From Francisellaceae bacterium (GTDB lineage: Bacteria; Pseudomonadota; Gammaproteobacteria; UBA6186; Azoamicaceae): a DNA stretch of 32,915 nt. Below the pieces are notes generated by a model. The model searched no databases. It worked only from the letters and a program-made list of their open reading frames with translations, and was not told the DNA's origin. The position numbers were made by a program, and so were the translations under genes. The stretch covers positions 1 to 32,915 of the forward strand of contig JAQGOH010000009.1 in the NCBI GenBank assembly GCA_028293705.1, written 5' to 3'. Positions 18,814 through 28,804 of this stretch are shown here, piece after piece (positions within the stretch are counted from its first letter, which is position 1; each line of letters begins with the position of its first letter).

Positions 18814-18865
18814 GGAATGTCACTATCGTTTATAACAGTTGCCAGACAAACATTCCGATTTTTTT
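18814..18865 (+). terminator. Possible stem-loop terminator in divergent intergenic region
   Basis: GGAATGT (18814-18820) / ACATTCC (18850-18856) followed by GA and T7 (18859-18865); long 29-nt loop. Confidence 0.3.
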
Positions 18866-19061
18866 AACGCTCATCAATGAGCTTAAATGCGTAGACCATT
18901 TACTATGGATTTTAAAATACATTGAGATTTACAGCAGTTACATGATTTAAAATAATAACAATAATTAAGTGGTAGGTCTACCCTTAAATTTTGTGGCTTG
19001 CTATTTAAGTAGAGCTTGAGATAAGGTAATCATTAATTACCCAAGATTTAGGAGAACTTAG

Positions 19062-19622
19062 ATGTTTATTCGCCACAAAATAGCCGGATTAATTCTTTCT
19101 TTAAGTATTTCACCGGTTGTATTAGCGAATAAATTTCCACATATTGACGTAAGTGCATGGTTAACTTATGAGAGGAATCTTAAAACTTGTACGCCTGGTA
19201 ATTTCATTCTTCCTAATCCTTTTCAAGTAAAAGTGTTAATAGAAAGTTTTGAAAATGAAAAAGCCCAAGGTAAGCCTTGTAGTTTAACTCAATCTCAACT
19301 GAATGATTTGATTATTAAAAGTGCTTTAACCTATAAGATACTAGGACATAAAGACAACAAATGTCATGTGATACTAAAGCCCAGTGAAGCTTTAGGGATT
19401 GAATGTTTTTTTGTTAAATCAGATTTACCTATTTTAATGAATAATGCTAAGGAAATTAGTCACAATACCTTTGATATTAATAAAATTGATGAGTTAGTTA
19501 AGGTTATGGCTTCAAGCTGTAAACCACAAAGCATTAAAAAAGAGGCAAATCCTGAAAAAACTCATACCCAAACTCAAACCAAAGAACAACCTCTTAATAT
19601 AGATTTAATTGATATTGATTAA
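19062..19622 (+). CDS. Exported Cys-containing hypothetical protein
   Basis: Signal peptide-like MFIRHKIAGLILSLSISPVVLA|NKF; several Cys in the mature part; GGAGAA before ATG. Confidence 0.65.
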   Translation: MFIRHKIAGLILSLSISPVVLANKFPHIDVSAWLTYERNLKTCTPGNFILPNPFQVKVLIESFENEKAQGKPCSLTQSQLNDLIIKSALTYKILGHKDNKCHVILKPSEALGIECFFVKSDLPILMNNAKEISHNTFDINKIDELVKVMASSCKPQSIKKEANPEKTHTQTQTKEQPLNIDLIDID

Positions 19623-19648
19623 AATTAGCTTTCATCATTGAGTTCTTA

Positions 19649-19682
19649 CTATATAAAATTAATTAACATTCATTTTATATAG
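19649..19682. terminator. AT-rich inverted repeat between convergent genes, possible bidirectional terminator
   Basis: Perfect 11-bp arms CTATATAAAAT (19649-19659) / ATTTTATATAG (19672-19682), 12-nt spacer, between convergent 19062+ and 19686- genes. Confidence 0.35.
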
Positions 19683-19685
19683 GCT

Positions 19686-20165
19686 TTATGACCAGAGAGC
19701 TCCTAAATTTGTGGAATTACAACTTGAAGGCATATAGGCCAAAGCGCTTCCGGCATCACTAGTATTATAAAAACCACAATACCTTTGGATTACTCCATTG
19801 TTAGCAATAAAAAAGAAATTAACCCGCGGAAAGCCCAAGTTAGATCCCCCTATAATTTCATAGCGAGCGGTTGTGTAAGCGGTAGCTGAAACACTATAGT
19901 AAAAATTAGTGACATTGGGTGTTGGAGTATAGGCAATTGTGACTCCCGTGGCAGCACCATTGAAAGTGGTTGGAAAAGTCCCATAGGAATTAAAATATTC
20001 TATTAAAAGGGGAGCAAGGCTTTCTCCAACCGTAATTACTTCGAGCATTTGTGCTCTTTTAACATAATTTTTATATGAGGGAATCGCTACCGCAATTAAT
20101 ACCCCGAGAATTGCGATGACAACCATTAATTCTATTAATGAAAATCCTTTTTTAAAATTTAACAC
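19686..20165 (-). CDS. Type IV pilin (PilA/PilE-like), second copy
   Basis: [38 protein letters not shown]..., C-terminal RYCGFYN...YMPSSCNSTNLGAL. GTG start. Confidence 0.92.
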   Translation of the reverse strand: MLNFKKGFSLIELMVVIAILGVLIAVAIPSYKNYVKRAQMLEVITVGESLAPLLIEYFNSYGTFPTTFNGAATGVTIAYTPTPNVTNFYYSVSATAYTTARYEIIGGSNLGFPRVNFFFIANNGVIQRYCGFYNTSDAGSALAYMPSSCNSTNLGALWS

Positions 20166-20340
20166 TCCCTACTCCATTATTCAAAAAAATACAGTTTATT
20201 ACGAAATAATTTAATTATAGTCAATATATCCCCTAATCTATAAAAAGGGATTTAAAAAATAAGTTTACTGAAAGCTTTCTTTAAAATTAGATAGTTTTAG
20301 GATCTTTAGGGAAATAATGTTAAAAATATTAGTTTTACAA

Positions 20341-20607
20341 CTAATAAAATAAAATTTTAAATATTTTTTTTAATTTAAAGCTTAGTAACTCTATTTTAAA
20401 TAATAAAGAATAAAATGATTTATAAAGAAATTGCCTTATCCCAATCTCTACCATTTTATTACCAGAACCTAACAATAATAAAAAGGTAGCTATTCTATTA
20501 GAATACATTCCATGAATCACATTGCCTTCCATTGTGTTTAAAAACCCTGGAAGAATTATGGCTACCACACTTATTATCAGAATAAGAGAAAATGTTGTTT
20601 TATTCAT
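20341..20607 (-). CDS. Small hydrophobic hypothetical protein
   Basis: ATG at 20607 gives MNKTTFSLILIISVVAIILPGFLNTMEG..., one clear TM segment. No strong ribosome-binding site; low-complexity C-terminus. Confidence 0.3.
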   Translation of the reverse strand: MNKTTFSLILIISVVAIILPGFLNTMEGNVIHGMYSNRIATFLLLLGSGNKMVEIGIRQFLYKSFYSLLFKIELLSFKLKKIFKILFY

Positions 20608-20773
20608 TTTATCCACTACATTATTATAAAGTTAGTCGATTATATACCTTAGTTTTTAGGAAAACAATATTTGAAGGTACACGAAAAAATTCTAAATCTG
20701 CTTACTTACCAGATTGGCGGATTTTCTGAAATATGGTAATTTATAGGCTTTATCAACCCTGCCAAGATACCGT

Positions 20774-22663
20774 ATGCCTGCTCTATTTACCCTTAAAGAT
20801 CATTTTAAAGAAAGTAAGCTTTTCCTAAACCGTACCCTAGCCGCGGGCATAATTATTATTTTATTAACTCTTATTTTAATATTTAGATTAGTGAACTTAC
20901 AAATAATACATCACGAGCATTTTAATACCCTATCTAGAAATAATCAAATTAGAATAGTTCCCCTCCCCCCTCCTCGAGGATTAATTTTTGATAGGCATGG
21001 TCAATTAATTGCCGAAAACATCCCCGCATTTAGTTTGGAAGTTATAACGAATCGGGTTCTTCATATAAATAAAACTTTGGAAGATTTAAAAACCATAATC
21101 AATATCAGCGAACAAGAAATTCAGACCTTTCATCGTCAAAGGCGTTATAAAAATAAGAATGATAGTGTCCCTTTGAAAATAAAATTAACCGAAGAAGAAG
21201 TGGCTCGCTTTTCAATTGAAAAATACCGATTCCCAGGGATTGAAATAGTGGCTCGTCTTATTAGACATTATATTGAACCTGAACTTTATGCCCATGTTTT
21301 AGGCTATGTAGGACCCTTAAATGAAAAAGAACTTAATCAGGTTGACACCACCAATTATCGAGGTACTTACCATATAGGGAAATTAGGTCTTGAAAAATAC
21401 TATGAAGAAATATTACATGGCAAAGTGGGTTTTCAGCATATTGAAACCGATGCCAAAGGACGATTAATCCGAGTAATTAAAAAAGACTCTCCCCAAAGTG
21501 GAGAAAATTTATATTTATCGATTGATACTCATTTACAAAAAGCAGCTTATAAAGCTTTAGGTAAAGAAAAAGGAGCGGTGGTAATTATCGATCCTAATAC
21601 AGGTGAAGTCTTAGCTTTAGTCAGTACCCCCGCCTATGATCCTAATTCCTTTGTCCAAGGCATATCCTATAAGGAATATCGCGCCCTACAAGATTCTAGT
21701 GAAAGACCCCTTTTTAATCGAGCTATTCGCGGACAATACCCCCCTGCTTCTACCGTTAAACCCTTGGTTGCCTTAAAAGGTTTAGAGCAAGGGGTAGTCA
21801 ACCCACAATTTGAAATATTTGACCCGGGTTGGTTTCAATTAAACAATGAAGGCCGATTTTATCGAGATTCTGATAGACGGGGCCATGGGTGGACCAACCT
21901 TGATAAAGCCTTAATGCAAAGTTGTGATACTTATTTTTGGCAATTAGCCTTAAAACTTGGCGTCAACCATTTATATGATATTTATACTCGCTTTGGCTTA
22001 GGTAGTCTTACTGGAATAGATATTAGTCATGAAGCGAAGGGTCTCGTGCCTTCCAAAGAATGGAAATTAGCTTTAAAAAAAGAAGCATGGTATGTAGGTG
22101 AAACCTTAAATATTGGGATTGGTCAAGGAGATATAATGGCAACTCCGATACAATTAGCTCAAGTCGCCGCTACCATTGCCAAAAGAGGTAAACGCTTCCA
22201 ACCTAGATTACTACTGGCCAAAGGACATTTTGATAGCCCTAACCTTACTTCCTTCCCACCTAAACTACTCCCTTCATTGGAGATATCCGATATACATTGG
22301 GATGTGGTGATTAATGCTATGCGAAAAGTTATTCATACCCCGGGTGGGACTGCTTATCGAATTAGTAAAGATATAAAATATGAGGCAGCAGCAAAAACCG
22401 GTACTGCACAAGTATTTAGTTTAAAACAAAATGAACGATATGAAGCTCATAAAATTAAATCCCATTTATTAGATCATGGTTTATTTATTGCCTTTGCGCC
22501 CGTAAATAAACCAGAAGTGGTGATATCAGTGGTGACTGAAAACAACAGTCGCGCTTCAAAAGAGATAGCTCGGACAGTCTTAGATGCCTTTTTTGATTTA
22601 AAAAATAATTACACACCGAAGCAAATTCACTCTCCTCAGGAAAGAAAGGAAAATGATGAGTAA
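20774..22663 (+). CDS. mrdA: Penicillin-binding protein 2
   Basis: N-terminal TM and dimerisation domain, PASTVKPLVALKGLE (SxxK), AAKTGTAQV (KTG); followed by rodA. Confidence 0.97.
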   Translation: MPALFTLKDHFKESKLFLNRTLAAGIIIILLTLILIFRLVNLQIIHHEHFNTLSRNNQIRIVPLPPPRGLIFDRHGQLIAENIPAFSLEVITNRVLHINKTLEDLKTIINISEQEIQTFHRQRRYKNKNDSVPLKIKLTEEEVARFSIEKYRFPGIEIVARLIRHYIEPELYAHVLGYVGPLNEKELNQVDTTNYRGTYHIGKLGLEKYYEEILHGKVGFQHIETDAKGRLIRVIKKDSPQSGENLYLSIDTHLQKAAYKALGKEKGAVVIIDPNTGEVLALVSTPAYDPNSFVQGISYKEYRALQDSSERPLFNRAIRGQYPPASTVKPLVALKGLEQGVVNPQFEIFDPGWFQLNNEGRFYRDSDRRGHGWTNLDKALMQSCDTYFWQLALKLGVNHLYDIYTRFGLGSLTGIDISHEAKGLVPSKEWKLALKKEAWYVGETLNIGIGQGDIMATPIQLAQVAATIAKRGKRFQPRLLLAKGHFDSPNLTSFPPKLLPSLEISDIHWDVVINAMRKVIHTPGGTAYRISKDIKYEAAAKTGTAQVFSLKQNERYEAHKIKSHLLDHGLFIAFAPVNKPEVVISVVTENNSRASKEIARTVLDAFFDLKNNYTPKQIHSPQERKENDE

Positions 22664-23750
22664 CTTTCAAAAACCTTGGTGGGCAAAACTGCATTTAGAT
22701 TTACCTTTATTGATGGGTATCTTAGGGTTAGCAACCCTTAGTTTTATCATCTTATATAGCGCTAAAGAAGATATTCATTTCATTCAAAAACAATTTATAC
22801 GCCTAGGCCTTGCCTTTATTTTAATGTTTTTAGTAGCTCAACTTCCTCCACGGTTTTATAAAAGTTTTAGTATTTGGTTATATTTAAGCAGCTTATTATT
22901 ATTAATAGCCGTCTTAATTATAGGGGATATCAGTAAAGGCGCACAGCGCTGGCTTAATTTTGGATTTGTACGATTTCAACCGGCTGAATTTATGAAATTA
23001 GCCCTTCCTATTATGTTATCTCAATATTTAGAAAATCAAATATTACCCCCTACTTTGAAAACTTTATTATTTCCCATTTTATTTATTTTAGCCCCTGTCT
23101 TATTAGTGGCCTTCCAACCCGATTTAGGTACCGCTATTTTGATTATGAGTACAGGTCTTTTAGTTATTTTTTTCTCAGGGATTTCATGGCGATATATATT
23201 GACTAGCATGACTTTAGCAAGTTTAGCCACCCCTCTTATGTGGTATTGTCTAAGGGATTATCAAAGGCATCGAATTTTAACTTTATTAAATCCTGAGAAC
23301 GATCCACTTGGTCGCGGTTATCATATTATCCAATCAAAAATTGCTATTGGTTCTGGGGGATTATATGGTAAAGGATGGCTAAAAGGGACCCAATCACATT
23401 TAGAATACTTACCAGAACGATCTACTGATTTTATATTTGCAGTTTTAGGCGAGGAATTTGGTTTTATTGGAATCTGTATCTTGTTAATGCTTTATTTGTA
23501 TATAATTATAAGAGGGCTAAACATTGGTATCCAAGCACAAGACACATTTTCAAGATTATTAGCCGGCAGTTTAACTTTGACCTTTTTTGTTTATGTGTTT
23601 GTAAATATTGCAATGGTAACCGGGTTATTACCCGTCGTAGGTATTCCCCTCCCCTTAGTTAGCTATGGCGGAACCTCGATGGTTACCTTGATGGTAAGCT
23701 TTGGAATGTTAATGTCCATTCAAACGCACCGTAGTTTACTGCATCGATAA
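22653..23750 (+). CDS. rodA: Rod shape-determining SEDS glycosyltransferase RodA
   Basis: GDISKGAQRWLNFGFVRFQPAEFMKLALPI, FQPDLGTAI, YLPERSTDFIFAVLGEEFGFIG, SYGGTSMV. Confidence 0.97.
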   Translation: MMSNFQKPWWAKLHLDLPLLMGILGLATLSFIILYSAKEDIHFIQKQFIRLGLAFILMFLVAQLPPRFYKSFSIWLYLSSLLLLIAVLIIGDISKGAQRWLNFGFVRFQPAEFMKLALPIMLSQYLENQILPPTLKTLLFPILFILAPVLLVAFQPDLGTAILIMSTGLLVIFFSGISWRYILTSMTLASLATPLMWYCLRDYQRHRILTLLNPENDPLGRGYHIIQSKIAIGSGGLYGKGWLKGTQSHLEYLPERSTDFIFAVLGEEFGFIGICILLMLYLYIIIRGLNIGIQAQDTFSRLLAGSLTLTFFVYVFVNIAMVTGLLPVVGIPLPLVSYGGTSMVTLMVSFGMLMSIQTHRSLLHR

Positions 23751-23776
23751 AATTATAGTTTTATTAAGGATTTTAA

Positions 23777-24772
23777 ATGATTCGATTCTTTATAGGTTTA
23801 ATGATAGTTATAAGCAGTACTGTGTGCTTCGCAGAAGATTATACTCAGCGTAAAGCTGTACATGAGTTTTTTAACTTGATGGAGAAAAAACATGGCTTTT
23901 CAAAATCAGAATTAAATACCTTATTTAGCAATATAGAAACTCAAATCAGTGCTCTTAAAGCTATTGCTAAACCTTTTGAAGATGTGCCTTGGTATAAATA
24001 TGAAGAACGCTTTATAACCGAAAAACGGATTTCTGAAGGGGTATTATTTTGGAAAATGCATCAAGCGACCTTAAACCGTGCCTTTGAAAAATTTGGTGTT
24101 CCACCAGAAATGATTGTCGCCATCATTGGGATTGAAACCTTTTATGGAGACAAAATGGGAAATTATCCTGTGCTAGATGCCCTAACGACTTTAGCTTTTA
24201 ATTATCCCCCCCGTGCTGCGTTTTTTAAAAGTGAACTGGAACAATTTTTATTATTAACCAAAGAAGAAAAATTAAATCCTAAAACTATTAAAGGCTCTTA
24301 TGCAGGTGCCATGGGAATGCCACAGTTTATATCCAGTAGTTACCGAAAGCTTGCTATTGATTTTTCAGGGAAAGGGCAACGCAATTTATTAAGCAACACG
24401 GAAGATGCCATTGGGAGTGTCGCTAATTACTTTAAAGCCAATGGCTGGCAAAAAAATGGTCCGATTTTATTAGCCATACAATCCCTAAAGAAAATCGATA
24501 GCCAAAAAGCTAAGAATGTTAATAACCCAACTCCTAATAAAACCATTAATCAATGGCAACAAGAAGGATTTATTTTGCAGGAAAATCATTTACCCCTTAA
24601 CTTATTAAGTGCTCACCTTCGGTTTGAAAACAAATTGAAACAAACTGAGCATTTTTTAGGATTTAATAACTTTTATGTCATCACTCGTTATAATCGAAGT
24701 AGTAATTATGCCAGAGCGGTTTACGAATTAAGTGAATGTATCAAAAAGAGTATGAATGATAAAGCTCAATAA
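23777..24772 (+). CDS. mltB: Lytic murein transglycosylase B
   Basis: Signal peptide; IVAIIGIETFYGDKMGNYPVLDALTTLAFNYPPRAAFF and GAMGMPQFISSSYRKLAIDFSG. Confidence 0.96.
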   Translation: MIRFFIGLMIVISSTVCFAEDYTQRKAVHEFFNLMEKKHGFSKSELNTLFSNIETQISALKAIAKPFEDVPWYKYEERFITEKRISEGVLFWKMHQATLNRAFEKFGVPPEMIVAIIGIETFYGDKMGNYPVLDALTTLAFNYPPRAAFFKSELEQFLLLTKEEKLNPKTIKGSYAGAMGMPQFISSSYRKLAIDFSGKGQRNLLSNTEDAIGSVANYFKANGWQKNGPILLAIQSLKKIDSQKAKNVNNPTPNKTINQWQQEGFILQENHLPLNLLSAHLRFENKLKQTEHFLGFNNFYVITRYNRSSNYARAVYELSECIKKSMNDKAQ

Positions 24773-25643
24773 CTTAAGTTTTACCTATTGTCTAATTTTA
24801 AGCCTTATTATCCCTCTATCAGGCTGCGGCTCTACTGCTAAAAAACAAGGATCAACAAAAAGGCCTTTACACGATAGCGCTCCGCATAAAATTCCTGATC
24901 TTAATAAGATTAAAGATGCTAAACCCAATATTGAACCCTTAAGTAAATATGGAAATCCAAAAAAATATAAGGTTTTCAATAAACATTATACTGTCATGAA
25001 TACCAGTAAACATTATAAAAAACGCGGGCTAGCTTCCTGGTATGGAACAAAATTTCATGGGCAAAGGACTTCAAGTGGTGAACCCTATGATATGTTTGGG
25101 ATGACAGCCGCTCATAAGACCTTACCTCTGCCCACCTATGCTAAGGTTACGAATGTTGATAATGGAAAAAGTGTCATCGTAAAAATTAATGATAGAGGCC
25201 CTTTTCATTGTAATCGTTTAATTGACTTGTCTTATACTGCTGCAGCGAAATTAGGAATTCTAGGTAAAGGCACAGGCCATGTGGAAGTTAAATCCATTGA
25301 TCCAAGAGATCATGGTAATTTTAAATTGGCTAAGAAAGCAGAAAAAGACCTTACTCAAGCTATTCAGAACATAGCTAAAATAACCACTAAAGAATTCCCG
25401 AGTAAAATTAATATTTCAGATAAAATTTATTTACAATTAGGGGCGTTCTCCGAGAAAAAAAATGCTGAACACCTTATCTACAAAATAAACAAAATTGCAC
25501 GGCTTAGTGCTCAATTGTTAAAAAATTCTGATGGTAGTTTATTTAAGGTACAGATCCCAGTAAAAAATAAAATGGAAGCAGAAACCTTATCCAAGCAATT
25601 AGCTCGTGCTGACTTACCTATACCGGTTATCATTATTGAATGA
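24756..25643 (+). CDS. rlpA: Septal ring lytic transglycosylase RlpA family lipoprotein
   Basis: Lipobox PLSGCGS, GLASWYGTKFHGQRTSSGEPYDMFGMTAAHKTLPLPTYAKVTN, VKINDRGPF, C-terminal SPOR-like domain. Confidence 0.95.
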   Translation: MIKLNNLSFTYCLILSLIIPLSGCGSTAKKQGSTKRPLHDSAPHKIPDLNKIKDAKPNIEPLSKYGNPKKYKVFNKHYTVMNTSKHYKKRGLASWYGTKFHGQRTSSGEPYDMFGMTAAHKTLPLPTYAKVTNVDNGKSVIVKINDRGPFHCNRLIDLSYTAAAKLGILGKGTGHVEVKSIDPRDHGNFKLAKKAEKDLTQAIQNIAKITTKEFPSKINISDKIYLQLGAFSEKKNAEHLIYKINKIARLSAQLLKNSDGSLFKVQIPVKNKMEAETLSKQLARADLPIPVIIIE

Positions 25644-25654
25644 GTTTAATAGTT

Positions 25655-26350
25655 TTATTTTTTATAAAGATAAACTTTTTTTTGTTCTCCCCCAATATCA
25701 TATTGGAGCAGTAAATTTAATTCCTTTTTATAAAAGGGCTTTTTAGTTAAGTCTAAAGGTCGATACCACCCTAATTTTATATCTTTATTTTCATTAAGAC
25801 CATAACTATTGATAATTAAGGCATATTTATATTTTTTTATAATGTGCTCATAAAAATAATTTATCTTTTCATTAGGCCAATGCTGTAAAACATCTTTTAC
25901 AATAATAAGATCAGCTTTTGGTGTTTCATGCTCATTTTTAATTAATTTAAAATGAATATTTTTCTTAAGATATTGTTGATTACGATGGATAATATGAGGC
26001 ACGACATCGACGCCAGTATAATTTAAGTTTTCAGGGAGTTTTACTAAACTCATTATCTGCCAATCCCCGCATCCAAAATCAACCACCGAATGAATATCTG
26101 GATGACTTAGGATGAAATTTTCTAAAAATTCTCTATAAGGCCCTGTATTTTTCGCATAGGAGCCCGATCCAGACCCCAAACCCCATGCGGCACTGGTGTA
26201 TATTTCAGAAAATACTTTTTTATCAACGCCGTATTCTTGTTGATAGCATTTCCATATCCCGAATAATAACCCAAGCATTAATAAACAAATAATTCGCTGA
26301 CAGGCTTGATCTTTAATAAGATGCTTTGCTGTATTAGTTATTTTCTTCAT
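25655..26350 (-). CDS. Membrane-anchored class I SAM-dependent methyltransferase
   Basis: N-terminal TM (IICLLMLGLLFGIW), SVVDFGCGDWQIM motif I, NYTGVDVV, KADLIIVKDVLQHW. Confidence 0.82.
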   Translation of the reverse strand: MKKITNTAKHLIKDQACQRIICLLMLGLLFGIWKCYQQEYGVDKKVFSEIYTSAAWGLGSGSGSYAKNTGPYREFLENFILSHPDIHSVVDFGCGDWQIMSLVKLPENLNYTGVDVVPHIIHRNQQYLKKNIHFKLIKNEHETPKADLIIVKDVLQHWPNEKINYFYEHIIKKYKYALIINSYGLNENKDIKLGWYRPLDLTKKPFYKKELNLLLQYDIGGEQKKVYLYKK

Positions 26351-26599
26351 TTCCTACCTTAAAATTTACTATTATTAAAAGAATAGCCTAGCCAAAGATG
26401 ATTAACAATATGCCCTGTTTTTTTATTATGGTAAGCTAAACTTGATTTATTAGGATTTTTAGTAAAAACCTTAATAAATATACAGTCAGGTGACTTGAAA
26501 ATGATTTATTCAATTGTTTATATCTCATTAAGGCGATAACATTGGAAGGGAATGAAGTTAATGTGAAGTGTTGGGCTTTATCATTTTATAGGGAAAACC

Positions 26600-27490
26600 A
26601 TGGTTAAACATAGGTCAATTAAATTAAATCCATTTCAAAGATTATGCCTACTTTTAACCCTATTAATAAGCCTTATATGCTTTTTCTTATATTATAATCA
26701 ACAAATACGTATTCAACATTGCCCTAAATCTCGAGAACAAGGTAATCGATATTTTTATTCTCAGCATTTGGAAGATTATATACTTTCAATGGTTTTTAAA
26801 GATATTCAACACGGCCATTATATAGATGTAGGCGCTTATGATCCCATTTTAGATAGTGTAACCCATTTTTTTTACTTAAAAGGATGGCGCGGCATTAATA
26901 TTGAACCTATAGAAGAATATTATAATAATTTTAAACAATACCGAAAAGAAGATATTAATTTAAAAATGGGGATATCTAATCAAGAGGGTTTCTTAACTTT
27001 TTATCAAATTAATGCTTCCGGCTTATCTACTTTTGATAAAGCAATTGCCAAAAAATCACAAGGTCAGGGCTTAACACTTACTAAAATTAATAAAATTCCG
27101 GTAAGCACCTTAACTGCAATATTAAAAAAACACCATTTAAATCCTATTCATTTTTTAAAAATTGATGTGGAGGGATTTGAAAAAAATGTCTTAGAAGGGC
27201 TTGACTTAACCCGGTATCGACCTCAAGTTATTGTAATTGAAGCCGTTGAACCTCTCACCATCAATCCCTCTTTTAATAGTTGGGAAAAATTATTATTAAA
27301 TCATAATTATGAATTTGTCATTTTTGATGGATTAAATAGATATTATATTGCTCAAGAAAATATTCATTTACACCCCACTTTCACTGATGCTTGTCTTTGT
27401 GTAAACCATCTCCCTAAAACTAAAATTAAAGGTATTGATAAAATATTTATCAATACGAAATTAATTAATCAATGGCAAAATGAGCTTTAA
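26600..27490 (+). CDS. FkbM-family methyltransferase, membrane-anchored
   Basis: N-terminal TM; QHGHYIDVGAYDPILDSVTHFFYLKGWRGINIEPIEEYY...FLKIDVEGFEKNVLEGLDL. Confidence 0.9.
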   Translation: MVKHRSIKLNPFQRLCLLLTLLISLICFFLYYNQQIRIQHCPKSREQGNRYFYSQHLEDYILSMVFKDIQHGHYIDVGAYDPILDSVTHFFYLKGWRGINIEPIEEYYNNFKQYRKEDINLKMGISNQEGFLTFYQINASGLSTFDKAIAKKSQGQGLTLTKINKIPVSTLTAILKKHHLNPIHFLKIDVEGFEKNVLEGLDLTRYRPQVIVIEAVEPLTINPSFNSWEKLLLNHNYEFVIFDGLNRYYIAQENIHLHPTFTDACLCVNHLPKTKIKGIDKIFINTKLINQWQNEL

Positions 27491-27655
27491 TCATCTAATA
27501 ATAAATTTTTGACATACATTGTTATTTTCCTTTTGCTCTTCTAAACTTAAAATAATAGTTTTAAAACTAAATTATAATTTTAGATTTTAAATAATTGACC
27601 TATTTATAAATAATTCCACGCCCTTAAAAGAATCATTAAATGGAGTAATAACGAT

Positions 27656-28786
27656 ATGTCTAGGAATATGAAAATAATGCTAAGCCTTACCGGTCTTATT
27701 TTTGGATTAGTTATAGGTTTTAAAGCATTTCAGACAATCATGATAAAAAAATATATGAGCGGCAACCATGCTGTCCCCGTGACAGTCTCTAGTATGGAGG
27801 CCAAAAAGGAAGCGTGGAATGAACTACTGCATGCTACTGGAACTTTAAAAGCCCTTAATGGGGTGAATGTCACTACTGAGTCTGCGGGTTTAATTAAAAC
27901 AATTCACTTTATATCTGGCACTGAAATTTCAAAAGATGAAGTCCTATTAGAACTAAACACTGACTCAGATATTGCCTTACTTAATTCATTTCTAGCAAAT
28001 GCTGATTTAGCCACTATTGTTTATAAGCGAGATCAAAAATTATTTAAAGACAAAGCGGTCAGTCAGGCCACGATTGATGCTTCTTTGGCAGATTTAAAAA
28101 GTAAAAAGGCACAAGTAGATGCTCAACTTGCCTTATTAGATAAAAAGAAAATTAAAGCCCCTTTTAAAGGTCGTTTAGGAATTTCAGACGTTAATGAAGG
28201 GCAATATTTAAATACAGGGGATACCATTGTTAGTTTACAGTCCTTGAATCCGATTTTAATCGATTTTTATGTTCCTCAACAAAACTTAGCTAAACTTAAA
28301 ATCAATCAACCCGTTAGCATTTATAGTGATAGTTATCCCGCTAATGTTTTTAGTGGAAAAATTAGTGCTATAGAACCTCAAATTGATATTCATACTCGAA
28401 ATGTTAAGGTAGAAGCGACGATAGATAATCCTCGTGAAGAATTATTACCAGGAATGTTTGCCTCCCTCACAGTTGATTTAGGTAATGCTCAGCAAAACAT
28501 TACCCTACCTTATTCTGCTATCACTTTTAATCCCTATGGGGAAACGGTTTATATTTTAAAAGAGGATTCTAAAACTCCGGATGGAAAACAAATATATAAA
28601 GCCCATAGCAGTTTTGTTAATACTGGGGAAAAGCGAGGTGATCAGGTATCTATACTTTCTGGTATAGAAGAAGGAAATGAGGTGGTCACCAGTGGTCAAT
28701 TAAAAATTAAAAATGGTTCTTTAGTTATAATTGATAATTCTAGAACTCCAGCTAACAATCCGCATCCAAGCGCCCCTGATAAATAA
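27656..28786 (+). CDS. RND efflux periplasmic adaptor (membrane fusion protein)
   Basis: TM anchor, APFKGRLGISDVNEGQYLNTGDTIVSLQSLNPILIDFYVP, LLPGMFASLTVDLG; directly upstream of the RND pump. Confidence 0.94.
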   Translation: MSRNMKIMLSLTGLIFGLVIGFKAFQTIMIKKYMSGNHAVPVTVSSMEAKKEAWNELLHATGTLKALNGVNVTTESAGLIKTIHFISGTEISKDEVLLELNTDSDIALLNSFLANADLATIVYKRDQKLFKDKAVSQATIDASLADLKSKKAQVDAQLALLDKKKIKAPFKGRLGISDVNEGQYLNTGDTIVSLQSLNPILIDFYVPQQNLAKLKINQPVSIYSDSYPANVFSGKISAIEPQIDIHTRNVKVEATIDNPREELLPGMFASLTVDLGNAQQNITLPYSAITFNPYGETVYILKEDSKTPDGKQIYKAHSSFVNTGEKRGDQVSILSGIEEGNEVVTSGQLKIKNGSLVIIDNSRTPANNPHPSAPDK

Positions 28787-28804
28787 TAATCAGAGAGACT
28801 AATT

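Noticed and set aside
22485-23230. Minus-strand ORFs 22485-22694 and 23036-23230
   Set aside because: Antisense to mrdA and rodA.
24785-24979. Minus-strand ORF inside rlpA
   Set aside because: Antisense to rlpA, no motif.
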